From positions 1-64,000 of the forward strand of contig NZ_PVBR01000022.1 of the NCBI RefSeq assembly GCF_002980495.1: DNA of 64,000 nt, read 5' to 3'. The translations under genes and the position numbers were made by a program. The DNA comes from Phyllobacterium phragmitis (GTDB lineage Bacteria > Pseudomonadota > Alphaproteobacteria > Rhizobiales > Rhizobiaceae). The notes below the pieces were generated by a model. That model was not told the DNA's origin, made no database searches, and worked only from the letters and a program-made list of their open reading frames with translations. Below, one piece after another: positions 17,750 through 26,148 of this stretch (position 1 is its first letter; each line of letters opens with the position of its first letter).

Positions 17750-18105
17750 ATGTCCTCCCCAGACCATAGTTTGAAATGAATTTTGACGAAAACGTAACAT
17801 GAAAGTTATACCCGGCAAGTGGCTGTGAAAATGTCTTGTCTGTCAGCGAAAGCGCATGACTCGAAAAATAGTGCGTTTTTCATATACAGCGGTAATTTAT
17901 AAGAGGATTTTGCCGTAAAGCGAGTGTGGAAACTGCTAATATTAGTGGTTTCTTGCCGATCCGGGGGCACTGTTGCCAGGGCGCAACAATGGCCAAGAAA
18001 TGTCTAAATAGTGGCGGAAGGGACCTCCCTCACAATGGGGATGGCGGCCCGATGCGCGATCGGGCCGGCCTGCAGCTGCTCGAATCAGGAAACTGGATAG
18101 ATCGG
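17750..18105. other. Intergenic region between valS and fadL
   Basis: About 356 bases, more AT-rich near the fadL side, presumably holding the fadL promoter. Near 18049-18065 there is a GC hairpin (CGGCCCGAT ... ATCGGGCCG) without a U-tract, possibly the 3-prime end of valS mRNA. A short inverted repeat, CTGCTAATATTAGTGG, lies near 17934. I see no gene. Confidence 0.5.
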
Positions 18106-20838
18106 CTATTCCGCGCTTTCGATGCGCTTGAGAGCGACGGAAATCTTTTCCGCTGCCTCACGGAATTCGTTCAGCTTTTCGCGCTCGGCCGCGACGACAT
18201 CCTCGCGCGCATTGGCAACGAATTTCTCATTGGAAAGCTTCTTTTCGATACGCTCGATCTCGCCGGCGATCTTGCCGGCCTCCTTGGTGAGCCTTGCCGC
18301 TTCCGCCTTGAGATCGATCAAGCTGCCGAGCGGCAGGCAGGCTGTCGCCTCGCCGATGACGATCTGCGCCGATGCTTTCGGCGCCTCCGTGGAAAGCTGG
18401 ATCGATTCCACGCGCGCCAGGCGCTTGATCGCCGCGTCGTGGCGTTCGAGCCGTTCCCTGGTCGCGGCGTTCGCACCGAGCACCAGGAGCGGTGCGAGGG
18501 CCGAAGGCGGCACGTTCATCTCCGCACGTACCGAACGAATGCCGGTGACGAGTTCGATCAGCCAGTTGATATCAGCCGCTGCGGTTCCGTCCTCGAAATC
18601 GAGGGCCGGCCATTCGGCATGGGTGAGCAGCGTCGCGCGCTTATGCCCCTCGCCGGCTGTATGCTCCCATAATTCCTCCGTCATGAACGGCATGAACGGA
18701 TGAAGCAGCTTGTAGATCTCATCGAGACAATAGGCGGCACAGGCCTGCGCTTCCTTCTTGGCGACTTCGTCCTCGCCCATGAAAATCGGCTTGAGCAGTT
18801 CCAGATACCAGTCGCAGAACTGATTCCAGACGAATTTGTACGCCGCGCCCGCCGCCTCGTTGAACCTGTAGGATGTGATGCCGTCGGTTATGGCGCGCGT
18901 CGCCTGCGTCAGCTCCGTCAGGATCCAGCGGTTGACGGCAAGCTTCGTCTCGCCGGGATTGAATCCTTCATCGCGCGCGACGCCGTTCATCTCGGCAAAA
19001 CGCGTTGCGTTCCAGAGCTTGCTGCCGAAATTGCGGTAGCCCGCTATGCGTGCCGGGTCGAGTTTCACGTCGCGCCCCTGCGCCGCCATGATGGCAAGCG
19101 TGAAGCGCAGCGCATCGGCGCCATATTCGTCGATCAGATCCAGGGGATCGATGACGTTGCCCTTCGACTTCGACATCTTCGCGCCGTTCTTGTCGCGCAC
19201 CAGCGCGTGCATGTAGACGGTGTGAAACGGCTCCTCATCCATGAAGTGCAGCCCCATCATCATCATGCGGGCGACCCAGAAGAAGATCAGGTCGAAACCG
19301 GTGACGAGAACGTCGGTCTGGTAATAGGTCGCAAGCTCCGGCGTCTTGTCAGGCCAGCCGAGCGTTGAAAACGGCCACAACGCCGAGGAGAACCAGGTAT
19401 CGAGCACATCGGCATCGCGCTGCAGCTCCGTCGCCACGCCATAGTGCGCGGCGGCGGCGGCGAGTGCTTCCTCTTCGCTCTTTTCGACGAAGATCGTGCC
19501 GTCAGGTCCGTACCAGGCCGGGATCTGGTGTCCCCACCAGAGCTGGCGCGAGACACACCAGGGCTGGATGTTCTCCAGCCAGTCGAAATAGGTCTTTTCC
19601 CAGTTCTTCGGGATGATCTGCGTCCGCCCCTCGCGCACGCTGGCAATCGCCGGCTTCGCCAGTTCGGCGGCGTTGACATACCATTGATCGGTCAGGAACG
19701 GCTCGATCGGAACCCCGCTGCGATCGCCATGCGGCACCGAATGCGTATGATCCTCGACCTTTTCGAGATACCCGCCCTCGTCCATCATTTCGACAATGCG
19801 CCGACGCGCGGCGAAACGGTCGAGGCCGTCGAGATCACGGATCAGTTGATCGAGATGACTCGATTTCTCCAGACCTTCCAGGAAGTCATTGTTATTCCTG
19901 AGTGTTATCGCTGCCTCGACGGTCAGGATATTGATCTGGCGAAGATCGTTGCGCCGGCCGACCTCGAAATCGTTGAAGTCATGGGCGGGCGTGATCTTGA
20001 CCGCGCCGGATCCCGCTTCCGGATCGGCGTAATCATCGGCAACGATCGGAATGTGGCGGCCGACGAGCGGCAGCACGACATTGTTGCCCACCAGTGCATG
20101 ATAGCGGGCATCGTCGGGATTGACCGCCACGCCGGTGTCGCCCAGCATGGTTTCAGGCCGCGTCGTGGCGACGACGATATAGGTATGCGGGTTTTCCGGA
20201 TCGAACGGCACGTTCTCCAGCGGATAGCGGAAATGCCAGAGATGCCCCTTGAGCTCGCGCTGCTCGACTTCAAGGTCGGAAATCGCCGTCAGGAGCTTCG
20301 GGTCCCAGTTCACAAGGCGCTTGTCCTTGTAAATCAGGCCTTGCTTATGGAGCGTGACGAAAACCTCCAGAACCGCCTTCGACAACCCCTCATCCATGGT
20401 GAAGCGTTCGCGCGACCAGTCGCAGGAAGCACCGAGGCGCCGCAGCTGATTGGCGATCATGCCGCCGGATTCGTTCCTCCACTGCCAGACGCGCTCGATG
20501 AACGTCTCGCGCCCCATGACATGACGGTTCGGCTCCTGCCGCTCCGCGAGCTGACGTTCGACGACCATCTGCGTCGCAATGCCGGCATGGTCCATCCCCG
20601 GCTGCCAAAGCACATTCTTTCCGCGCATACGCTCGAAACGGACGAGAATATCCTGGATCGTGCTGTTGAGCGCATGGCCCATATGCAGTGAACCGGTGAC
20701 GTTCGGCGGCGGAATGACGATGGAGAACGGATCGGCGCCCGGCTTCGCTCCGGCTCCGGCTTTGAACGCACCGGCCTTCTCCCAGAGTTCAGCGATCTTC
20801 GGCTCGGTGGCCGCAGCGTCGTATGTCTTCTCAAGCAT
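18106..20838 (-). CDS. valS: Valyl-tRNA synthetase
   Basis: 910 aa class I synthetase. The HIGH-type motif (PPNVTGSLHMGHAL) is near residue 45 and KMSKSKGNV in the second half. The CP1 editing domain, the DALR-like anticodon-binding domain and the C-terminal coiled coil (about 845-905, rich in Glu/Lys/Leu) are all present. Normal length for the family. A perfect inverted repeat at 20893-20913 lies 55 bases upstream. Confidence 0.96.
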   Translation of the reverse strand: MLEKTYDAAATEPKIAELWEKAGAFKAGAGAKPGADPFSIVIPPPNVTGSLHMGHALNSTIQDILVRFERMRGKNVLWQPGMDHAGIATQMVVERQLAERQEPNRHVMGRETFIERVWQWRNESGGMIANQLRRLGASCDWSRERFTMDEGLSKAVLEVFVTLHKQGLIYKDKRLVNWDPKLLTAISDLEVEQRELKGHLWHFRYPLENVPFDPENPHTYIVVATTRPETMLGDTGVAVNPDDARYHALVGNNVVLPLVGRHIPIVADDYADPEAGSGAVKITPAHDFNDFEVGRRNDLRQINILTVEAAITLRNNNDFLEGLEKSSHLDQLIRDLDGLDRFAARRRIVEMMDEGGYLEKVEDHTHSVPHGDRSGVPIEPFLTDQWYVNAAELAKPAIASVREGRTQIIPKNWEKTYFDWLENIQPWCVSRQLWWGHQIPAWYGPDGTIFVEKSEEEALAAAAAHYGVATELQRDADVLDTWFSSALWPFSTLGWPDKTPELATYYQTDVLVTGFDLIFFWVARMMMMGLHFMDEEPFHTVYMHALVRDKNGAKMSKSKGNVIDPLDLIDEYGADALRFTLAIMAAQGRDVKLDPARIAGYRNFGSKLWNATRFAEMNGVARDEGFNPGETKLAVNRWILTELTQATRAITDGITSYRFNEAAGAAYKFVWNQFCDWYLELLKPIFMGEDEVAKKEAQACAAYCLDEIYKLLHPFMPFMTEELWEHTAGEGHKRATLLTHAEWPALDFEDGTAAADINWLIELVTGIRSVRAEMNVPPSALAPLLVLGANAATRERLERHDAAIKRLARVESIQLSTEAPKASAQIVIGEATACLPLGSLIDLKAEAARLTKEAGKIAGEIERIEKKLSNEKFVANAREDVVAAEREKLNEFREAAEKISVALKRIESAE

Positions 20839-20892
20839 AAAAATATCCGTCTGTGTGCGGAAACCAAAGCTGATTAAGCGGATGCCGGTTTC

Positions 20893-20913
20893 AAATCACT
20901 TTTAAAGTGATTT
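20893..20913. promoter_or_regulatory. AT-rich palindrome upstream of valS
   Basis: AAATCACTTT-T-AAAGTGATTT has perfect 10-base arms around a single central base, located 55-75 bases upstream of the valS ATG. It may be an operator; a near-loopless mRNA hairpin is less likely. No known operator consensus is recognised. Confidence 0.4.
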
Positions 20914-20942
20914 TGAAAGCAAAAATACCGTCGAAAGAACGA

Positions 20943-20968
20943 AATCCCGCCTCTGGAGAAGCGGGATT
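20943..20968 (-). terminator. Terminator after the DUF2497 gene
   Basis: On the minus strand an 8-base stem (AATCCCGC / GCGGGATT) with a 10-base loop is followed by TCGTTCTTT. It lies about 140 bases past the DUF2497 stop, just beyond repeat copy B and ahead of valS. Confidence 0.65.
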
Positions 20969-20995
20969 CGGCAATTCCGGAAGGAATGGGAGATA

Positions 20996-21108
20996 CTACA
21001 GCATCGTGCTTTCCGAAAATCGGAATCGATTTTCGGAAAGCACGATGCGTAGATTCAAAGGCTTGAGACGCGTCCTTTGTGCGTCCAATTGGACGCACGG
21101 CGTTCTAG
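20996..21108 (-). repeat. Bru-RS-like palindromic repeat, copy B
   Basis: Inverted copy of the element at 14035-14174, nearly identical over about 105 bases. It includes the CCGAAAATC/GATTTTCGG hairpin and the GTGCGTCCAATTGGACGCAC palindrome. Its outer edge reads TAGAACGCC and supplies the TAG stop codon of the DUF2497 gene (21105-21107), so the element abuts or slightly enters that coding region. Confidence 0.85.
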
Positions 21109-22052
21109 GCGCCGCCTGCGCGCACCACCCGTTCGATTTCTTCGCGCACCAGCCGTTCGACGAGGCCCGGAAGATTGTTGTCGAGCCAATCCTGCAGCAT
21201 CGGGCGCAGGATTTCCTCCGCCACTTCATCGAACGAACGGCGCTGCTCGGCGCGCATCGCAGCCGAGAGATCCTCGAAGGCGGCAGCCACCTGCCGGCCC
21301 GTCGCCTGTGAGATGATGGGGCCCACGGCAGCCGCAATATTCGACCTCGGCGCATCCTCCCGAACCATCTCCTCGTCTTCGTCAGCCGCCACGGACGCAC
21401 GGCTCTGCGGCGCTTGCGCCGATACGCCAGACGGCATCTCGGCCGGCTCCACCGCCGCGCGTTCGGCGGCGGCGATCAAAGCGTCGTCTTCCACCGTCCT
21501 TTGCGCCGAGCCGACAGCTGCTCCGGCCACAGACTGTCGATCATCATTGCTGGCATCGAGAACAGGTTCATCATCCTCGTCGACATCATCGCTATCCCCC
21601 AGGCCCGCACCGAAATCGGGCTGGACGCCTGCAAACACGGCTGCACCCTCGCTTGCCCGGGCGGCGACACTGTCGCTTGTGCCAGGCGAAGGCGCGGCAT
21701 CGCGACTGGCAGCCGGTTCGTCATCACCGCTGATCTTTGTATCGAGGGAACCACGCAGACCGATGCGCGCCGCAAGCGCGTTCATCGCGTCTTCCGCATG
21801 CCGCGCCTTCCCGTCTTCGGGGGCATCATCAGCTTCGGTGCTGTTCGGCGCCGGCTGAACGGGCTTCAGCACGGGCTCCGGATCGCGCCGGAATTCGGCG
21901 ATCTCGCCGCGCACCGGCGTCGCCGCAACCGGGCGTTCCGGTTTGGGCGGCACGCTTTGCCGCACCACGTCACTGTCCTCGATGATCCGACGGATGGAAG
22001 CAAGAATCTCTTCCATGGAAGGCTCACGCGCCGCGCTCGATGTCTGTGCCAT
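21105..22052 (-). CDS. DUF2497 / PopZ-like polar organizing protein
   Basis: 315 aa. A short conserved N-terminal helix (EPSMEEILASIRRIIEDS, about residues 9-26) is followed by a long acidic Pro/Ala/Asp-rich disordered stretch. A conserved C-terminal helical region (about 255-312) ends PMLQDWLDNNLPGLVERLVREEIERV. This is the architecture of PopZ, which forms a polar matrix that anchors centromeres and cell-cycle proteins. The ATG at 22052 is chosen because it puts the conserved helix near the start; the open frame extends upstream without support. The stop codon falls inside repeat copy B. Function is inferred from architecture. Confidence 0.82.
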   Translation of the reverse strand: MAQTSSAAREPSMEEILASIRRIIEDSDVVRQSVPPKPERPVAATPVRGEIAEFRRDPEPVLKPVQPAPNSTEADDAPEDGKARHAEDAMNALAARIGLRGSLDTKISGDDEPAASRDAAPSPGTSDSVAARASEGAAVFAGVQPDFGAGLGDSDDVDEDDEPVLDASNDDRQSVAGAAVGSAQRTVEDDALIAAAERAAVEPAEMPSGVSAQAPQSRASVAADEDEEMVREDAPRSNIAAAVGPIISQATGRQVAAAFEDLSAAMRAEQRRSFDEVAEEILRPMLQDWLDNNLPGLVERLVREEIERVVRAGGA

Positions 22053-22283
22053 ATTCCTGTGCCGATTTTCTTTCTTCGCCGCCTCGCACGGCGAATCCCT
22101 ATGCACAGCGTATCGGACCGGACGCCATTTGAGAATCCCCGCCGGACCGATGGAGAACCCAACCCACAGGATTATCGAATCGCCCACTGGAAAGTAGAAA
22201 GTTTCAGCACCGAAATAGATGCAATTTCAAACTTTTGCGGCGCATTTCCATGGACCGGTTTCAACTTGCTTTCCATAAGGCTC

Positions 22284-22309
22284 AACAAAAACGGCACCTC
22301 GCGGTGCCG
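22284..22309 (-). terminator. Rho-independent terminator of tolC/bepC
   Basis: On the minus strand, CGGCACC-GCGA-GGTGCCG (7-base stem, 4-base loop) is followed by TTTTTGTT. It lies 28 bases after the stop, a clear intrinsic terminator. Confidence 0.9.
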
Positions 22310-22336
22310 ATTTGATTCTCAAAAGAAGGCTGAGGC

Positions 22337-23710
22337 TTAGCGCCCGTCCGGCGTGCGCAGACCGATCCACTTGTCCTTCACCGCCTCATAATGCTCTTCC
22401 GGCTTATGCTCGGCGACCTGCAAGCCTACATGGCTCGCTGTCAGGCGGCCGACCGCAGACAATAGTGCATAGCTCGCAACCACCACATTGCGTTCCGCCT
22501 GCACGAGCGCGATCTGGACGGCCACCAGATCATTCTGCGCGTTCAAGACGTCGAGCGTGGTGCGCTGGCCGACGTTGCGCTCCTCCATGACGCCTTCGAG
22601 CGCGAGCCGTGCGGCCCGAATGCCATCGCGATTGGCCGAAACCGACGCCTGGGCGGATTCGAGCTGCGACCACGCCGAGGCGACAGCTGCGCGTACGGAA
22701 TCATAGGCCACATCGACCTCGATGCGCCTCTGCCCCAATTGCTCCTTGGATTGGCGCACCTGCCCGTAAGTCCGTCCGCCCTGATAGATCGGAACCGTGA
22801 CCCCGAGACCGACGGAAGCCGCATTGCCGTCCCCCGTCGACAAGCCCGCATAAGTATCGGTATGGCTGACGCCGGCGCTGAGGCCGACGGTCGGCAGCAG
22901 CGCGCCTTCCCTCGCTTTGACGGTATAACCGGCCGCATCGACCGCATACTTCGTGGCGAGAATTGCCGGATGGCTGGCGGTCGCGATCTGATAGGCCTGG
23001 TCGATCGAGCGTGGCAGCGATTTGGAAGCGGCGGAGGCGGCTTTCAGACTGCCCGGCGCGGCACCGATTATCTGACGATAGACCGCCTCGGCCGATTTGA
23101 CGTTGCCGCGCGCCTGGTTGAGTTGTGCGATAGCCGTCGAGCGGGTGGCTTCGGCCTGCGCCACATCGGTGCGCGTTCCCTCGCCCACGTCAAGGCGGGC
23201 CCGCGCGGCACGCACCTGCTCGTTCAGGGCGGCGAGATTGCGTTCGCGTAGAGCCACGATCTGGCGGTTCTGGTAGACATCCATATAGGCCTGGACCGCA
23301 GCGGACAGGGTATTCTGTTCGCTGTTGCGCAAATTCTCGCGCTGCGCATAGACCATCGCTTCAGCGGACGCGACATTGTTCTTGGTCTGGAAGCCGTCGA
23401 AAAGCGTCTGATTGATCGTAATGCCGTAAGCGCCTGACGTGGTATATCGGTTCGTCTGGCCCGAACGGCTGCGGCCATAATCGATCGTGCCGTTGATCGT
23501 CGGGCGGTAGCCGGATTTGGCGATGGCGACATCCTCATCCGTGATCCGGACGCCGGCGCGCGATGAATTGAGCGTTGCATTGTTCTGATAGGCTTTGGCC
23601 AGCGCGCCGGAGAGCGTTTCGGCCAGGACTGGGTTGCCCGTCAAAACCGTGCCCGAAAGTAATGCCGCAGCCAACCATCCCTTGCATACTTTGAACACAG
23701 TGAACCTCAT
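22337..23710 (-). CDS. bepC: TolC-family outer-membrane efflux protein (BepC type)
   Basis: 457 aa. Signal peptide (cleavage near residue 30, PVLAE), two OEP repeats forming the trans-periplasmic helical barrel, and a conserved tail EEHYEAVKDKW shared with Brucella BepC. It serves as the outer-membrane exit duct for RND pumps and type I secretion. The ATG at 23710 gives a proper signal peptide; the 16 upstream residues of the open frame do not. A palindrome 23-40 bases upstream (23733-23750) may be its operator. The PCMT-family gene just upstream reads the same way. Confidence 0.92.
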   Translation of the reverse strand: MRFTVFKVCKGWLAAALLSGTVLTGNPVLAETLSGALAKAYQNNATLNSSRAGVRITDEDVAIAKSGYRPTINGTIDYGRSRSGQTNRYTTSGAYGITINQTLFDGFQTKNNVASAEAMVYAQRENLRNSEQNTLSAAVQAYMDVYQNRQIVALRERNLAALNEQVRAARARLDVGEGTRTDVAQAEATRSTAIAQLNQARGNVKSAEAVYRQIIGAAPGSLKAASAASKSLPRSIDQAYQIATASHPAILATKYAVDAAGYTVKAREGALLPTVGLSAGVSHTDTYAGLSTGDGNAASVGLGVTVPIYQGGRTYGQVRQSKEQLGQRRIEVDVAYDSVRAAVASAWSQLESAQASVSANRDGIRAARLALEGVMEERNVGQRTTLDVLNAQNDLVAVQIALVQAERNVVVASYALLSAVGRLTASHVGLQVAEHKPEEHYEAVKDKWIGLRTPDGR

Positions 23711-23732
23711 ATGAATCAGTCGAATCTGTTGA

Positions 23733-23750
23733 CCGAACCAATCGGTTCGG
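23733..23750. promoter_or_regulatory. Operator-like palindrome upstream of bepC
   Basis: CCGAACC-AATC-GGTTCGG is a perfect 7-base inverted repeat 23 bases upstream of the bepC ATG, within the likely promoter. The size and spacing suit a TetR or MarR dimer. No regulator gene lies next to it, so control would be in trans. Confidence 0.45.
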
Positions 23751-23853
23751 ACAACCACTTAATAAACGGGAAATTTCCCCTTTGCTATCTGTGCCATAGG
23801 AGCATCCACAAACAAAGTCAGAAGCGTTGCAGATATGTAACCATTTCGAAAAA

Positions 23854-24531
23854 TCAGAATTCGAACTGCGGCTTGCGCTCGAATCCCGCCAGCGGCTTCA
23901 CCGCCAGATTGAAGGCCCGGCGCCCCGACGCGATGCCCTCATCCTTCACGTAAAGCTTGGCGACACCGGCATTTCCGAGGCCTTCCACGGCGACGAGGCG
24001 CCCGCCATCTTTCAGTTGGTCGAAAAGCGCGTCAGGAACAAAATCGACCGCACCTTCGAGGACGATCACATCATAGGGCGCTTCGGAAGGATATCCTCCG
24101 GTCATCGGCGCCGTGACAATCACGACATTGTCATAGCCGAGTTCCGACAGTTTCTCCGTCGCCTGGGCAGCCAGTTCGGAATCACTTTCGACCGCGATGA
24201 TGGAGCTTGCGAGCTTGGACAGCACCGCCGCCGAATATCCGGTTGCCGTGCCGATATCGAGAACCACGTCGCCGGGCTCGATGGCCGCAAGCTGGACGAG
24301 CTTGGCGAAAGGCGAAGGCTCCATGAGATAGCGCGCCGCCTCGCCGGTGGGCGACGCCGGCTTCACCAGGATATCCTCGTCGATATAAGCGAGCGCGCGC
24401 CATGCCGGCGGAACGAACTCTTCGCGCGGAACGGCCAGGAAGGCATCGAGGACGACGGCATTTGTCACATCCGTCGTGCGGATCTGGTTGTCGACCATCT
24501 TGATACGGAGATCATTGAAATCGGCTGTCAT
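23854..24531 (-). CDS. PCMT-family methyltransferase (second copy)
   Basis: 225 aa SAM-dependent methyltransferase of the protein-L-isoaspartate methyltransferase family, distinct from the gene at 125-778. Motif I is VLDIGTATGYSAAVL (about residues 88-102). The N-terminal MVDNQIRTTDV segment is typical of the PCMT-like proteins encoded next to tolC in Rhizobiales. The strict isoaspartate-specific signature is not apparent, so the substrate is uncertain. It ends about 140 bases before the bepC start. Confidence 0.8.
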   Translation of the reverse strand: MTADFNDLRIKMVDNQIRTTDVTNAVVLDAFLAVPREEFVPPAWRALAYIDEDILVKPASPTGEAARYLMEPSPFAKLVQLAAIEPGDVVLDIGTATGYSAAVLSKLASSIIAVESDSELAAQATEKLSELGYDNVVIVTAPMTGGYPSEAPYDVIVLEGAVDFVPDALFDQLKDGGRLVAVEGLGNAGVAKLYVKDEGIASGRRAFNLAVKPLAGFERKPQFEF

Positions 24532-24715
24532 TGTCCCAGGCTTTCCTTTTCGCGCTCAACCCGCCAATTAACGAGTCTGGAGGCCATTTGCACACCCTTG
24601 GGAAGGCCATTTCGGGAACAAACTGCCACACCCATCGGCTATTCAGCTCCAGACTGCCACACCGAGAAGAATATGCAATAAAATCAAGGGAGAACAGACC
24701 GGATACCGATTGCGC

Positions 24716-24789
24716 TGGAGGCCTCGCCCGGAATCGAACCGGGGTGCAAGGATTTGCAGTCCTCTGCGTAACCACTCCGCCACGAGGCC
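24716..24789 (-). tRNA. tRNA-Cys (GCA)
   Basis: A 74-base cloverleaf reading leftward. Acceptor stem GGCCTCG / CGAGGCC, anticodon loop CTGCAAA (anticodon GCA), T-loop GGTTCGATTCC and an encoded CCA end. Confidence 0.96.
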
Positions 24790-25012
24790 CTCCGCACAAG
24801 CGTTTGTGAGGCTGGTCAATAGGTTATCGGTTTTTGAACGTCAAGCTGAAAACTCCATTCCGAATCTATTCCTCTGCTCCATTCCGAATCGATGCTCGCG
24901 CACCGTTCCGGCTGACATCTTTCCGAGCACCATTCAGATGCAAAAAGACCCCGCCCCCCATGATGGGTACGGTGCGCCCTCTCGTGCTTTGCGCTACGGA
25001 CCCGGCCCGATA

Positions 25013-25234
25013 TCATTTCTTTTGCCGCTTGCGCCCAAAGCGCACTTCGAGCTTTCGCCGCCATCTGCGGATGATTGCGGAATCATGCGAAAGCACCAGG
25101 AGTCCCAGCGGCACCATCCAGAAGCCGAGCACGGGAAGAAAGCCCAGAATGCCGCCGATGACGAGCACGATGCCAAGAATCCGGCGCATGAGTGCCGATT
25201 GCGGAATCGGAATCCGCCATCTCAGAACGCGCAC
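25013..25234 (-). CDS. Small two-helix membrane protein
   Basis: About 73 aa. A short basic N-terminus precedes two hydrophobic segments separated by a GFLPVLGFW turn, then a very basic C-terminal tail (RRWRRKLEVRFGRKRQKK). The Pro/Gly turn recalls the PGPGW family of small putative membrane proteins. I chose the GTG at 25234 because AGGAGG lies 3 bases upstream. In-frame ATGs at 25363/25369 and upstream have no ribosome site. Function unknown; it sits alone between the two tRNA genes. Confidence 0.6.
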   Translation of the reverse strand: MRVLRWRIPIPQSALMRRILGIVLVIGGILGFLPVLGFWMVPLGLLVLSHDSAIIRRWRRKLEVRFGRKRQKK

Positions 25235-25456
25235 GGTCCTCCTGCTCCGGAGTGAAGATTTCAGTTCGTTCGATTCATCCACGCTTGTGTTTTCCACCGA
25301 TACAGGGTTCCGCCCTCCATTCGGACAAGCGGGATATGGCTGGAATATATAAGTATCTGTCATGTCCATGCCAAAAAGATGAAAAAAACGGAATAGGCCT
25401 TTGCAAAAGCGGAACCCTTTTGCTATAGGCCACATCGCTGATGAATGAGCACCTGT

Positions 25457-25531
25457 TCCCCGGTAGCTCAGTGGTAGAGCAACCGGCTGTTAACCGGTTG
25501 GTCGCTGGTTCGAATCCGGCCCGGGGAGCCA
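25457..25531 (+). tRNA. tRNA-Asn (GTT)
   Basis: A 75-base cloverleaf. Acceptor stem TCCCCGG / CCGGGGA, anticodon loop CTGTTAA (anticodon GTT), T-arm CTGGTTCGAATCCGG and an encoded CCA. Its 3-prime end is followed at once by remnants of a recombinase and a relaxase, so it may have been an integration site. Confidence 0.96.
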
Positions 25532-25539
25532 TCTCTCAA

Positions 25540-25866
25540 CGAATTTTTGCCCGTTTCGCCCAATGCGGGATCAGCGTCATCTGGAAGCGGATCTGCTAGC
25601 ATATCAAAGGGTTGACGGAAATCGACGTCAAGCTTTCCATTGGCCCATTTTGAGTTCGAAAGTACGAAGTTCAGCAACCTTCTCTTCTCGCTCGCCGGTT
25701 GGGCCACGAAAAGCGTGTGAGCGTTCCGGGCCAGCCTGAGAAGCGCGATGCCCTCATCCATATATGAGTTCCGCATTTCGGTGACGCTCGATGTCACGTT
25801 CACAGCGCGCCTGTTCGTCGCGCCACTGCACACGCATCCGGCTGTAGAACCTTCCTCGATTCCCCC
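25540..25866 (-). pseudogene. Serine recombinase C-terminal remnant
   Basis: On the minus strand, frame-shifted pieces resemble the C-terminal part of large serine recombinases. The first (about 25779-25866) reads RMRVQWRDEQARCERDIERH, then a frame change, then EGIALLRLARNAHTLF, SEKRRLLNFVLSN and DFRQPFDMLA (about 25590-25761). The match rests on remembered family patterns (LLELA.NA..LF, REKRRLLNFVLSNC.W, FRQPFD). The catalytic N-terminal domain is absent. It begins 9 bases after tRNA-Asn and joins a relaxase piece on its other side. Confidence 0.6.
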
Positions 25867-26085
25867 AGTCGAGCCGAGTGCCGAGGCCTTCCTCCATCTG
25901 CCACATCAGGTCACGGGTGAAGTCGCGAAAATCGTCGAACTCGGCGGCATCTTCCGGCGCGGCGATGAACCGGAACTGATACCGGTCCTCACGCCCACGC
26001 TCGATTAAGACGTTGCCGTCGGCCTCATCGTCGAAGGCGGAATAGACCCGGCCCTTCTCATCGTCCCAAACCGTTAACCGTCACT
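25866..26085 (-). pseudogene. Conjugative relaxase (VirD2/DUF3363-type) remnant
   Basis: A minus-strand frame of about 70 residues reads YSAFDDEADGN, then DRYQFRFIAAPEDAAEFDDF and RDFTRDLMWQMEEGLGTRL. This matches my memory of the N-terminal part of relaxases of integrative conjugative elements (RFIVSPEDAAE, FTR.LM..ME.DLGT.LDW). It lacks a start codon and loses the frame where the recombinase piece begins, before the expected H-x-H motif. It is thus a fragment from an old deletion in a mobile element. Confidence 0.55.
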
Positions 26086-26148
26086 ACAGCCCAGATTCTT
26101 CCGCACACACCCTGACCGAATGGCCGCAATCAGCTTTACCGGTCATAG

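Noticed and set aside
16397-17779. Open frame of 460 codons on the plus strand opposite fadL
   Set aside because: It crosses the fadL terminator and lies wholly opposite a well-supported gene; the composition is that of a shadow frame.
19444-20691. Open frame of 415 codons on the plus strand inside valS
   Set aside because: Antisense to valS, no recognisable domain, biased residue composition.
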